DNA of 64,000 nucleotides, from contig ONZQ02000007.1 of assembly GCA_900312665.1 (NCBI GenBank), positions 575,156 to 639,155 on the forward strand, given 5' to 3'. Source of the stretch: Cephalotrichum gorgonifer (Eukaryota > Ascomycota > Sordariomycetes > Microascales > Microascaceae). A model generated the notes under the pieces. It made no database searches. It was not told where the DNA came from and saw only the letters and a list, made by a program, of their open reading frames with translations. A program made the position numbers and the translations under genes. Positions 33,487 through 43,547 of this stretch are shown in pieces (within the stretch, counting starts at the first letter, position 1; each line of letters begins with the position of its first letter).

Positions 33487-35274
33487 CTACACCAACGCCT
33501 GGCCCATAAACATGCTCCCCTTCACCTCAGCGACAATGTCCCTCCGATCATCGTTCCCCACGAGCGCAATGCCCTTCCCACGGCGCCCCATCCGTCCCGC
33601 GCGTCCAAGCCTGTGGATGAAATCAATCGTGGTATGCGGAATGTCGTAGAGAATAACATGTCGGACCGCCAGTGTGTCGATACCCCTCGACGCGAGGTCC
33701 GTAGCCACCACGACCTTGATGTTGGGCAGCGACCGCACACCCGCGGGCGCCTTCTCGGGCGTCGGAATCCGCAGGGGATCCGGGTCGGTGAAGGACGCAA
33801 TGATCTCAGCGCGACGCTGCTCCGACGTGTCGCGGTGGAGAGCGACGGCATTGATGCCCTTGGAGACGAGGTACTCCTTCACCTCCTCCGTGTTCTCACG
33901 CTCGTTGACAAACACGATGACGCGCTTGACGTCGACCTCGTCCTTGGTGGGGCCCTCGTGCATCGCCGCCTCGCGCCCAATGGTGTAGATCGCGTCGGCG
34001 CAGGCCAGGTTCTTGTTGTTCCGGTAGGGGTCCCTGGACACGTCGATGACACCGAGCTGGACGCGGCGGGGGATGGCGTGGAGGTTGGGCGTCGTGATCC
34101 TGAGCATATCGGGGTACTCTTGGGCGAGGTAGCTGTCCAGCCTCTTGGGAATCGTCGCGGAGCAGACGACGAACTGCTTCAGGGATGGCTTGGCCTTGTC
34201 GATGATGTCAATCGTGACGGAGGAGAAGCTGCGGTCCAGTAGCGAGTCCGCCTCGTCGATAATAAGATGGGTGACACGGGAGAGGACGTTGGGGTCCGAC
34301 TGCGCGATGGACGCGAGCAGGTGGGGAGTGGCGATGACGATGTCGACTCCCTGTGGCGAGTACAGGTTGCGGTGGATGGTATTGGCAGGCAGCGTCGCGG
34401 ATAGCCTCTCGGTCCTGAACTTGACCATGTGCGAGAGCCTCTTCGCCACGGCGCCGACCTGGTCCACAAGTTCGGCAGTCGGGACCAGGACCACGACCTT
34501 GGGGCGAGCCATCGTGGGGTGAGGCTCGTCGAAGGTCGAGGGCTTGAGCTTGTCGTCCTTAGCTCTGGCCCTTTCCTCTTGCCAGCGCTTCCGATATTCC
34601 TGGATCTCCGTGTCCTGCGCCTCGGCGAGCTTCATGGAGTTGATGGCAGGCACGAGATACGCCAGCGTCTTCCCCGACCCTGTCTCGGCCGCCAACAAGA
34701 ACTCCTTCGGCGGGTTCTTCGACCTGGTGTAGTTCCCCTGGCCGAGAAGCTCGGGTATCGCCAGCCTCTGAACGGGCGTCGGCTTCACGTCGACAAGCCC
34801 CTTTAGAGCGTCCGTGAGTAGCGCCTGCTTGAGGGCCGGTATCAGATCCATCTTGTCAAACGAGTCGATGTCCTGCATCCGGTTCTTGGTGATCATCCTC
34901 TTGCTGTAAGAGATGGTGGCCAGAGCGCGCTGCATCTTGAGCGCCTTCCTCGGGTCCTCTTTCTTCACCGAGCCGTAGGTCGTCGAGCGGCCGTCGGCCG
35001 TCGTCTTCGGCTTCTTCTCGGGGATCCCCGCGTATGTCTGGTTCATGCCTCCGAACGGGCCCTCGAACTGCTTCCTATTCATTTTCCGCGGCCGCGAGGA
35101 TGGGGGCCTCGCGACGGTTTTCGAGAGCACCATGCGAGAAGGCTTGGCCCGCGGGGCATGGCCGGACGCGGCGCGTAGGCTGTTGCATTGCTGTAGGCTT
35201 GGAACGATCGGTCGACGCGGGAACGAGCGGTGCAGGCAGTCGGCGCATATGGATCGGAGCGCCGGGGGTATCAT
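33487..35274 (-). CDS. MRH4: Mitochondrial DEAD-box RNA helicase MRH4, 595 aa
   Basis: ATP-dependent RNA helicase of the mitochondrial matrix, in yeast needed for large mitoribosomal subunit assembly. Single exon. The first ATG of the frame is at 35274. It gives an Arg-rich, acid-free presequence (MIPPALRSICADCLHRSFPR, then RPIVPSLQQ). DEAD-box motifs in order: Q-motif region VKPTPVQRLAIPELL, motif I AAETGSGKT, motif Ia VLVPTAELVDQV, Ib IVIATPHLL, motif II IIDEADSLLD, motif III VCSATIP, then the helicase C domain with VIVFVNERENTEEV, motif V VVVATDLASRGIDTL and motif VI HRLGRAGRMGRRG. Length and motif variants (PTAEL for PTREL) fit Mrh4. All core residues are intact. Confidence 0.93.
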   Translation of the reverse strand: MIPPALRSICADCLHRSFPRRPIVPSLQQCNSLRAASGHAPRAKPSRMVLSKTVARPPSSRPRKMNRKQFEGPFGGMNQTYAGIPEKKPKTTADGRSTTYGSVKKEDPRKALKMQRALATISYSKRMITKNRMQDIDSFDKMDLIPALKQALLTDALKGLVDVKPTPVQRLAIPELLGQGNYTRSKNPPKEFLLAAETGSGKTLAYLVPAINSMKLAEAQDTEIQEYRKRWQEERARAKDDKLKPSTFDEPHPTMARPKVVVLVPTAELVDQVGAVAKRLSHMVKFRTERLSATLPANTIHRNLYSPQGVDIVIATPHLLASIAQSDPNVLSRVTHLIIDEADSLLDRSFSSVTIDIIDKAKPSLKQFVVCSATIPKRLDSYLAQEYPDMLRITTPNLHAIPRRVQLGVIDVSRDPYRNNKNLACADAIYTIGREAAMHEGPTKDEVDVKRVIVFVNERENTEEVKEYLVSKGINAVALHRDTSEQRRAEIIASFTDPDPLRIPTPEKAPAGVRSLPNIKVVVATDLASRGIDTLAVRHVILYDIPHTTIDFIHRLGRAGRMGRRGKGIALVGNDDRRDIVAEVKGSMFMGQALV

Positions 35275-35656
35275 GATTGCGGTGCTGGCGCTTGAAATTT
35301 CCGAGTCTTCATCACGCAGAGAGGCGAAAAGAATCGGACCCAAGAAAGTTTCGCGAAGTAGTATTGCCTACTGCGATTGCATGGCTTTTTTCAGGTGTAT
35401 GCTTATAACAGGGGTGGCAGACACGCCACCATACTAATTAGCTGCAGCCAAAGTGGCACGCTAGTTCTGCAACCGGGGGAAACGGTTTGGGCCGGCATAA
35501 AATCGCCTCCACCAAGCTCCAAAAGCACGACCACCACGCCAGACTCTACCATTCCTGCGCGAGCCTCACATGTAGAAGCTTCAATGGTCAATCCTCCCCT
35601 CGGAGCGTATCTATTGTACCTCACCATCGGCAGTTGATCAATCACCCCCCCCCAAG
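35275..35656. promoter_or_regulatory. Bidirectional promoter of MRH4 and the PQ-loop transporter
   Basis: 382 bp between divergent start codons. A C tract (CACCCCCCCCC, about 35643-35653) directly precedes the transporter ATG. No gene seen. Confidence 0.55.
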
Positions 35657-36982
35657 ATGGCGCCTCCAACGGAACCTCTGAATCTCGACGTGGAGGCGAT
35701 TTCCGGCATCTGCGGGTATGTCATACATCGTTCTGAAACCTCCTCTCTCTCCCCCACCTCCCCACACCCACAGTGGACGTCATGTCGTATCGCTAACCCT
35801 CTCTGACTCGCAGATCCATCTCCATTGCCTGCTGGGGTGCGTCGTACCGTACATAGCTACGAGTCTACTTGGGCTCGAAGCATTGAAGCCAGTCCCCCAT
35901 AACACATACTAATGAGGGTACTAGTGGTTGTCTTCTCCCCCCAGATCTTCCAAAACTTCCAACGAGGCAGCGCCGACGGACTCTCGATACAATTCATCAT
36001 AGTATGGTTGATCGGTGATCTATTCAATATCCTCGGAGCTGTTAAGCAGGGCGTGCTCCCCACGATGGTCAGTCAGCCCGTGTGGCAGGAGAACAGGTAA
36101 CAGAGCCGTGCTAAGCCTCGACCTCAGATCATCCTCGCCTTCTACTATACCCTCGCCGACGTCGTTCTCCTCCTCCAATGCTTCTACTATCGCGGGTTTA
36201 CGTGGAAGGACGAGGTTACGCCAACTGCACCGAAACCCACCAACGGCAACAGGCCAAACGAACGGACAGGTTTGCTCCACGATGCCTTGCTCCACGAGGG
36301 CTCTAGGGGGCGGCCGAGGCGAGGGTCTGACTGGTCAAACCTGTCTCCCGCGGTACCCCTGGTTCCAGAAGCTCTAGAGGAGCCCGCGCCCACGCCGACC
36401 GTGCTGCAGACCGTGCTCTGGAATGCGCTGGCGGTGGTCATGGTCTGCTGCGCGGGCATCCTCGGATGGTTCCTCAGCCGCAGGGGCCAGGGCTACCAAC
36501 CCCCGTCAGACTCGCCAAGCGATGGGCAACCCGACGATCCGCTCGCCCTGGACCTCTGGGGGCAGATCTTCGGGTACCTCTGTGCGGCGCTCTACATCTT
36601 GTCGCGCGTTCCGCAGCTCATCCTCAATTACAAGCGGAAGAGTACCGACGGCCTTAGCATGCTCTTCTTCCTCTTCGCGTGCCTGGGGAATATCATGTAT
36701 GTCCTGTCGATATTCGCGTACGAGCCGAAGTGCAAGGACGACGAATGCGCTCCTGGGGAGGTTGGCAGGATCTACGGAAGGTATATGCTGCTAAACCTCT
36801 CCTGGCTGGCTGGGAGTCTAGTAACTCTCCTGCTCGACTTTGGAGTCTTCACCCAGTACTTCATGTACCTTACCCCGGACTCGGAGAGCAGCACCATCTC
36901 CGAGTATGCTGAGGAAGAGGACGTCGACAACTCCCCATGGGACAGACCCCTTCTTGCCCGAGGAGACTCTACATTTGGTTGA
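35657..36982 (+). CDS. Vacuolar PQ-loop cationic amino acid transporter (YPQ1/PQLC2-like), 359 aa
   Basis: Seven-helix transporter expected in the vacuolar membrane, moving lysine/arginine-type amino acids. Four exons: 35657-35715, 35814-35836, 35925-36067, 36128-36982; exon 2 is a 23-base micro-exon and all phases agree. Two PQ-loop repeats are clear: FSPQIFQNFQRGSADGLSIQF (first 20 residues cover the repeat, about residues 30-50) and SRVPQLILNYKRKSTDGLSM (about 235-255). Hydrophobic helices include the segments ending in IIVWLIGDLFNILGAV, IILAFYYTLADVVLLLQCFY, VLWNALAVVMVCCAGILGWF and LLNLSWLAGSLVTLLLDFGV. A charged loop (about 105-150) separates the halves. The C-terminal tail is acidic (SEYAEEEDVD) and ends RPLLARGDSTFG, a possible sorting or modification region. 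Confidence 0.93.
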
Positions 36983-37327
36983 TGGGCGGTTCCCCTTTCT
37001 CTCTTCGCGTCTAAGGATGATATTCCTGGCGCTTACAGTTTCTTTGTTTTGCTCGCTGTTACCTGGGAAAAGGACCAAAAAAAGGAAGAAAGGTAAAGGA
37101 CAAGTGGCTTGGGTTTGAAATTTCATGCTGGGCGTTATTGGCAATATCAAAACTAAAGAGAAAAAAACTCAGAGGCTTGAGTTAGTGTGGGTGGGCGGGA
37201 GACAAAAACACCAGGCACAACTTTCTTATTCAGATTCAGTCTCTACCAGTCCTATGTTTAGAAGCTCGGGTTCTTTACTACCAGTAAACAACATCAATGC
37301 AAATTGATTTTTTTTTCGACGGTATCC
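36983..37327. other. Intergenic, convergent 3' ends
   Basis: 345 bp between the PQ-loop gene and the MFS gene. A-runs near 37075-37085 and 37155-37165 and a T tract at 37310-37317; no gene seen. Confidence 0.5.
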
Positions 37328-38909
37328 TCACGTGAGCCAGCCAAACTGCTTCCAGACAATGGTTGCGCCGCCTAGCAAGGCCGACAGTCCAGTGAAGACG
37401 ATCAGGGGTCCGTGACCGCTCCCGTACCCGGTCCCGGGCTGCCCCTTCCAGGGGGACCCGCTCACGAGGGCCTCGCTCAGCGGACCGGATATGATGTTGC
37501 CCACGCCGCGGCCGGCGGCCAGCCATCCGAAGATCATGATGGGGTCCGCGCCGCGGTGCCTCCTCTCCTCGGACGCCACGACCTGCTTCATAACGCCGGG
37601 CCACGTGGAGGTGAAGGAGCCGGCGAAGAAGCCGTAGATGACGCAGAAGACGTACAGGACGGGGAGGGAGGAGGACAGACCCCAGAGGACGAGGACGCCG
37701 ATGGTGGTGCCGACGGTGGAGAAGAAGATGCAGCTTATGGGGTCGAAGCGGTCGATGAGCGAGCCCATGACGATGCACCCGAAGACGGAGGAGACGTTGA
37801 CGATCAGGAGGGTGAGGGTGGAGAGGAAGGAGGAGGCGCCGAGGTAGGTGGCGGCGTAGGTGGGCAGGTAGATGCTGGGCAGGAAGAAGCCCGTGGCCTC
37901 GGCAATGTTGGCAACCTGGTGGAGCATGAAGGTGCGGGAGATGAGGAATCGGACATTGGGGCGGGCCGGGTGGGTGGCGGAGGCGATGGGCAGGCGGGGC
38001 TTGATGAAGACGGTCAGAGGCGCGCTCAGGGCGAAGAGGAGGCCGGCCCAGATGCGGAGGGTGGTGCGGAAGCCGTATCTGTTGAGGAGGAACTCGAGGA
38101 GGAGGGGGATGAGGACGCCGCCGAAGCCGGTGGCGGACCACATGATGCCGTAGGCGAGGCCCTTGCGGCGGGCGAACCACTCGTCCATGTACTGGATGCA
38201 GGGGCAGTAGGCCACGGAGCCGCCCAGGGCGTAGAGGACTCCCTGGGTGGCGATGAGGTGGGGCACAGAGGAGGAGAAGGAGCTCATGGCGAGGGCGAGG
38301 CACATGACGAAGAGCCCTCCGAGGGGCGCCCAGCGGGCGTGGCGGGGGTAGAGTCGGAGCACAGCTGAGACGAGGGCGTTGTCAAGGTACATGATTCCCT
38401 GGCCGGGTGTTAGGCTGGGCGGGGAGCCGGGGGGAAGTGAATTGGATGACGAGTGGGAGAAGGGCGAGGGAGGAGGGGAGGGGAAGGCCTTGAAATCCGT
38501 ACCATTGCACATGTTCCGATGACGGGAATGTTACGGGAGCCGGCAAACGGTTCGTGTGAGGCGTAATAGCTCTGGAAGACACCAAATGCAAACGGGAACC
38601 CTTGTTTCTCAGTGTTAGTCGCTCCGAGCTGATATCATCGCCCACGGGTAAAGGTAACCCACCCCATACAAGGCCCTCGATCATGAAGCACGCCGCTAGG
38701 AAGAGCCAGGCGTCCTTGCCGCCGTCTGTGGGCGGTAAAGCGGCGGTATCGCTCTCGTTCACTGCGACGATGGCATCCTCGGGAGAAGGCGCCCGCTCGA
38801 GGTAGGCGTTGCCATCCGAACTGGGCTGGGACCTGGCGGTGCTATCTTGATAGTGGGTGTCCTGCTGCGGCTGCGGCCGAGGCCTCAATTCCATATCCAT
38901 GTTCCCCAT
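37328..38909 (-). CDS. Major facilitator transporter, monocarboxylate (MCT) type, 471 aa
   Basis: Three exons: 38909-38663, 38600-38503, 38398-37328; introns of 62 and 104 bp keep phase. Residues 1-65 are a hydrophilic cytosolic tail rich in Pro/Gln/Ser. About twelve hydrophobic segments follow. The first (WLFLAACFMIEGLVWGFPFA) runs across the first intron and is followed by FGVFQSYY, the MCT-like opening. QYMDEWFARRKGLAYGIMWS is the conserved loop 4-5 signature with the RRKGLA motif. RYGFRTTLRIWAG, GSLIDRFDPISCIFFSTVGT and MIFGWLAAGRGVGNIISGP mark later helices. The family moves monocarboxylates or related small molecules (riboflavin in some yeasts); the substrate cannot be read from sequence. 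Intron 1 ends in AAG (ACAAG before 38600), unusual but required for the frame. Confidence 0.88.
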
Positions 38910-39082
38910 TCCTAGATGCTTATGTTCGATGAGAACATGGCGGTCGACCTCGAAGTCCGGGAGAGGCGCCTCGTTTTATAACGAGGTGAAGCCATAGCCA
39001 TGGTGTGTGCTGCTCACCGCCGTCGATGAAGTTGATGCCGGCTTAGCGCGGGCACGCCCTAGTTTTGACTCGAGGGTCACAT

Positions 39083-39100
39083 ATTACATGTACATGTAAT
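39083..39100. repeat. Perfect 18-base palindrome
   Basis: ATTACATGTACATGTAAT reads the same on both strands. It lies 174 bp upstream of the MFS start codon and could bind a dimeric regulator; no known site is claimed. Confidence 0.8.
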
Positions 39101-39286
39101 CGAGGTGCCTACGCATTAGCTTTATCGGGAGCGAACTACAATCAGTCGAATAAATCCTTTGGCACTGCACAAGCCATCATGTCATATGTATTTACTCATA
39201 TTGGACAAGACACCAAGGGGGATTGGCCCTGAGCGCTATGTGTCTAATGGTATAGTAGCCAGCCCTGCTACTTTACGTGAAGTAGG

Positions 39287-39290
<4 letters not shown>

Positions 39291-39323
<33 letters not shown>

Positions 39324-39346
39324 GGTNNNNNNNNNNNNNNNNNNNN

Positions 39347-39380
<34 letters not shown>
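39291..39380. repeat. (AG)n microsatellite containing an assembly gap
   Basis: About 15 AG units (39291-39320), then GTAGGT, 20 N (39327-39346), then about 17 AG units. The N run is an unresolved assembly gap inside the repeat, so the true length is unknown. Confidence 0.97.
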
Positions 39381-39383
<3 letters not shown>

Positions 39384-40687
39384 GTTGGCAAACTGTTACT
39401 CGTCATTGTTCTCGAACGCTGTCAAGATGCCATCAATCTGAACACTTACGGAGTATACGGATCACATTTGCATTAGGTGTATGAATGGTCAAGGAGGAAA
39501 GGGACAAGGGAAAGAGACAGGGGTAAGACAGACTTTGAATTGGCGGCGGCTAGGGACGAGGTCGGAGCGATGATCCCCGCTCGGTGATTAATCATTAAAG
39601 CTTCCCGAAGCACCTTCCCAAAGCGCGGATTCGGAATCGTTATGACGTCTTGCAAGTACATACAAGTAAACGCCAGTAGTTGGCCCAACCTGTCGAAAGC
39701 TAATTAGAATTTTGTCCGTCTGGCGGGCACGGGAAAGTCAGCCGGAGGTGCTTTCCAGCCCTTGGGCTACGCGGGAAGGGGTAATTACTTGCGGTACCTG
39801 TACGTATCGTACTCGTAATAGCATATGCGTGCATGCATGTAGGTACGTGATTCGGAGCACTAAAATGGCATGACGTTGGGCCAAAACAACTCCTGCACAG
39901 ATGCTGTTTACTCTTCTGGTTGCAGAAGCTCCACAAGGATCCCACGCCAACACATGACCGTGTTTCGGGGCCCGCCGGCTACTCGGTCGTCCCTTCCAAG
40001 TACTTGTAGGGAGAGACGAGTCGTCCCCCGATCCCGCATCCCTTCCTGCGTACATCAAGGTGGTCGCTTCCTCGTTCAAGAGCCCCGGGGACATAAGACA
40101 TACGAGTATTAAGCTCCCATCTTCTCCCACCCAAAATCCCTCGCCGACAAATCCGCACCTGGGGCCTAGCCTGATGCGCAGATAATCAAGCCGACTCGGA
40201 CCCCGACCCGTCAAAGAGCCAGCCTCGAGGTCCTCCAATCCACTCACTGCGCCCACCATCCGGATGCCCGCCGGATGGATGCCATGACCGTTTTCACCTC
40301 AGTAGTAGCTACACGCTGCCTCCGAACCCCGCCACCGTCGGCCACTTCGAGAGGAGCGCCAACAGCCTGTCCGGTCCGTCACTAACGGGAAAAAGGACCA
40401 TCTACCCTCTCCTGGCGGCCAATCCGAGGTCGCACAATCGCCATTACGATTACTAGGACCCACGAATCGGCACTTCCCGCGCGCCCGCCCACTGCAAGGT
40501 TGCTGGCTGCGCTGCAAGGAACACCTTCGAGCGTTCCATTGCCTTTGTTTCACCCGGATATTGGCCGCGTGGACAGCTATCTACTAGTAAGAATCTACCC
40601 AGGTCACTTACGAAAGGAGAGACCGCCCCGCCGAGTACTCGTACGCACGTACTCAGAATTAGGAAATTACACACGTGGACGGGGGCG

Positions 40688-42476
40688 ATGCCCTTTCGGC
40701 GAAGGGCATGGACAGGCACCTTGGTGCGCCAAACTCCGGCGCTTTGTCCGCCGTCCACGAATAAGAGTGGTCCTGGCGCTGGGGTACTCCACCTCCAGCG
40801 CCTACGAGTACAAGTTAGCTTGTATCAAATTGCGCTGGTGACGTCCGCGTCCGCGTCAACGTCCCAGGCTCAGGCTCGATTTTCGGTCCGTAGAAGCTGC
40901 ATAGCCGGCATTTTTATCCCTTTGAGGACACATCAACCACAACACCACCACCTGCATCGCGGTTTCGAGACATTGGTCTCTACGCACTCGAATAAATTGG
41001 ACCTCAGACGCCCTTCACATTCTCCTCCTATTTTCGCCACCCCGAGACCATCGCTGCGACCAAGAGGAAGAGGAAGCTTATTGGACGCTTGCAACGTCAT
41101 GGGCAATCGGAACAAGCACGACCATGGCCATAGCCATAGCCATGGCCCCCTCGGCCACCACCACCACCACCATCCCCACGATAACGCGTACCTCACGTCG
41201 AAGAACAAGGCCGACCCCGGCGTGCGGATCACCCGGATAGGCCTCTACTCGAACCTGGGCATGGCAATCGCTAAGGGGGTCGGCGGCTACATGTTCCACT
41301 CCCACGCCATGATCGCCGATGCGTGGCACAGCGTGACCGACCTGGCCTCCGACGTGCTCACCCTCGCCACGGTATCCTGGAGCTCCAAGGACCCGACGCA
41401 CAAGTTCCCGACCGGCTACGGAAAGATCGAGAGCTTGGGGTCCCTCGGCGTTTCTGGAATGCTGCTGGTGGGTGGCATACTGATGGGGTGGAGCAGCATC
41501 ATGGCTCTCATGACACAACTCGGCATAGACCCGTCGGTCCTCGGCGAACTAGCCCACGCCGGCCATTCCCATAGCCACGGCCATTCCCATGGGGGGGCGC
41601 CCAGTATGCATGCGATGTGGCTCGCCGCAGGCACCATTGCGATCAAGGAGTGGTTGTACCATGCTAGTAAGTCAATCTCTGTAGCACCCGTGTGCCTTTT
41701 TTTTTGGAGAAGAGGACAAAGGAAGACCTGTACGTCGTGCTAACATGATCCCTCTTCTTTCTTTAGCCATGAAAGTTGCCGTCGAGCGCAAGTCGTCCGT
41801 CTTGGCATCCAACGCCGTGCATCACCGAGTCGACAGCTGGACGGGCATTGTCACGCTTGTCGTCATCCTCCTCGCAAATGTCATGCAGAACGCTACCTGG
41901 CTCGACCCCGTCGGTGGAATCTTCATCTCGCTACTGGTCGTGAAGGCCGGCGCGCAGAACACACTATCCGCGGTCGGAGAGCTCGCCGACCGAGCCATCG
42001 ACGACGAAGTCAAGAACTTGGTTTGGAAGCAGGTGGACAAGGCACTCGATTCTATTGCCGAGGGCCAGGAGGTCGAGATCCGGGACGTCTCCGGGACGAA
42101 GTCGGGGCAGAACTACCTGATTGACCTAGAGCTCATCGTCCCGAGCAACTGGACGGTCGAGCATGTCAGCGGGGTCGAGACGAGGGTGCGGGAGCAGATT
42201 GGCTCGTTTGTCCGAGGGGCGAAGAGGGTGCGGGTACGGTTCGTGTCTAGGGACGTGGCCGCCGCAGCGCCCGAGTTTGACGAGTTTGTCTCGGGAGAGG
42301 TGAGCCCCGAGATCGCCGAGTCCGAGGCTGAGGCTGCGGAGGCGGGCGAGCATGGCCACACTCACGACGGTCACGACCATTCACATACCAATGGCCATTC
42401 TCACGAGGACCATAAGGCGGCCAGCGCGAGTGAGGAGAAATCGGCGAGGAACGGCGGTGTGCGGAGGCGTCAGTGA
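40688..42476 (+). CDS. Cation diffusion facilitator, MMT1/MMT2-like mitochondrial metal transporter
   Basis: CDF-family metal exporter; the closest yeast relatives export iron from mitochondria. Exons up to 41666 and 41767-42476 join in phase 1 (GTAAGT donor, TTTAG acceptor, 100 bp). The core from MGNRNKHDHGHSHSHG (ATG at 41099) has 425 residues. Helices carry SHAMIADAWHSVTDLASD (metal site in TM2), TGYGKIESLGSLG, and SNAVHHRVDSWTG (TM5 site). His-rich loops occur at the N-terminus, in the middle (HSHSHGHSHGG) and at the C-terminus (HDGHDHSHTNGHSH). A C-terminal cytoplasmic domain follows the helices. The frame stays open upstream to an ATG at 40688, adding 137 Arg/Ser/Pro-rich, nearly acid-free residues that could include the expected mitochondrial presequence (with HLHRGF near 40950). 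The start is therefore uncertain; the core is not. Confidence 0.88.
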
Positions 42477-43547
42477 TGCTTCTCTGCTTAAAAAATAAGC
42501 CGCGCCGTGCCACCGAACTTAAAATGGTATGGGCATTAAGCCCGCCAAATGCTGCCTTAGCGCTGAGATCTTGAATACAATATACCACGATATCCAATGT
42601 ACATTAGGGCCTCAAGTTTCACCACCATATTTTTTTCTTTTTTTTCTAAGGCGGATACGAGTGTGTGGTGTGAGCAGATCGCGGACTATCATGTATAGAG
42701 CCAGGTCCAAGAGCTTGCCCAATTTCCCACTGGTATGGAGGTATTAGATTCGGCGAGTTGTCCCCCACTCTGCCGGCTGTTGACTGAAGCCGGACTCTAT
42801 ACCGAAGCGAGTGCACGAGTACGAGTAGTTAGTTACTCGTGGCTTGCTCGTGGCGCCCATACCCGCAGCTGCAGCTGGTGCCAGTACAACGGATGTCTCG
42901 TCCACGCCGTTCTGAATTGGGTTTTGGCTTGTGGTCTCCACTCTGCACATTTAGGCTATTTGCACCCAAGTTCATGCATCCCTGCCACAGGGAAGGCGCG
43001 CTTCAGAAACACCCCTCCTTCACCAACCCACGACCCCTCCATATATTGTACCTTTTTAACCCCACATCGCCGCGCGTGAGAGGGAGAGATTTATCGAAGA
43101 CTCGGCGTTCACTCCACACTATCGTACTTGTATGGACCATACTACTCGCACACTCGTAAAACTGCACTATTTACTGTGGGCTTTGGTATTTAGACGGTGG
43201 CGGGATATGTACAATGTACTTCTAGCCGCTCCGTTGCCCATAATACCCGCACCAATACAATCGGCGCAGCGGGGGACGTTAAGAGAGTATTGAGGCATCT
43301 CGGCCACGCGACCAGGCCCCTACACTGCTCGTGCTTGGACAGCTCCGGCTCTCCTCCGTCCCGCCCTCGTACTTTTTTTCTTCTCTCTCGTTGACAGCTT
43401 GGAAGTTTCTACTCGTACTCGTATTTGGTCGCACTCTCTTGTACTCTCGGAATAGATACCCGTCAAGCCTTTTCTCCGTCTTTGACCTCTTTCCCAGTCC
43501 AGTCCCATCCTTGCTCCCTGCCCAAGTAAACGGGTAAATCATACGCC
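42477..43547. promoter_or_regulatory. 1.1-kb promoter region of the xylulokinase gene
   Basis: No supported gene. It holds an imperfect hairpin around 42812-42842 (CACGAGTA ... TACTCGTG), two TACTCGTA motifs near 43409, and a GCGGGG at 43269-43274 that fits the carbon-repressor CreA consensus SYGGRG. The CreA link is an inference from the downstream gene function. Confidence 0.45.

Larger units (their letters stand above)
38910..40687. promoter_or_regulatory. 1.8-kb divergent region with palindrome, microsatellite and gap
   Basis: Lies between the divergent MFS and cation-transporter genes. It contains an 18-base perfect palindrome at 39083-39100, an (AG)n tract with 20 N, a TACGGAGTA motif at 39447-39455 and several TACTCGTA/TACGAGTA motifs (near 39812, 40097, 40635). 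The open frames present have no family signal. Confidence 0.5.

Noticed and set aside
37278..38303. 341-residue His/Pro/Arg-rich frame and an opposite 318-residue Gly/Glu-rich frame within the MFS gene
   Set aside because: Both are shadows of the transporter coding sequence in other frames; composition is extreme and no family is seen.
39738..40259. 173-residue minus-strand frame in the MFS/metal-transporter intergenic region
   Set aside because: No family signal or clear start context; it overlaps promoter-like TACTCGTA motifs.
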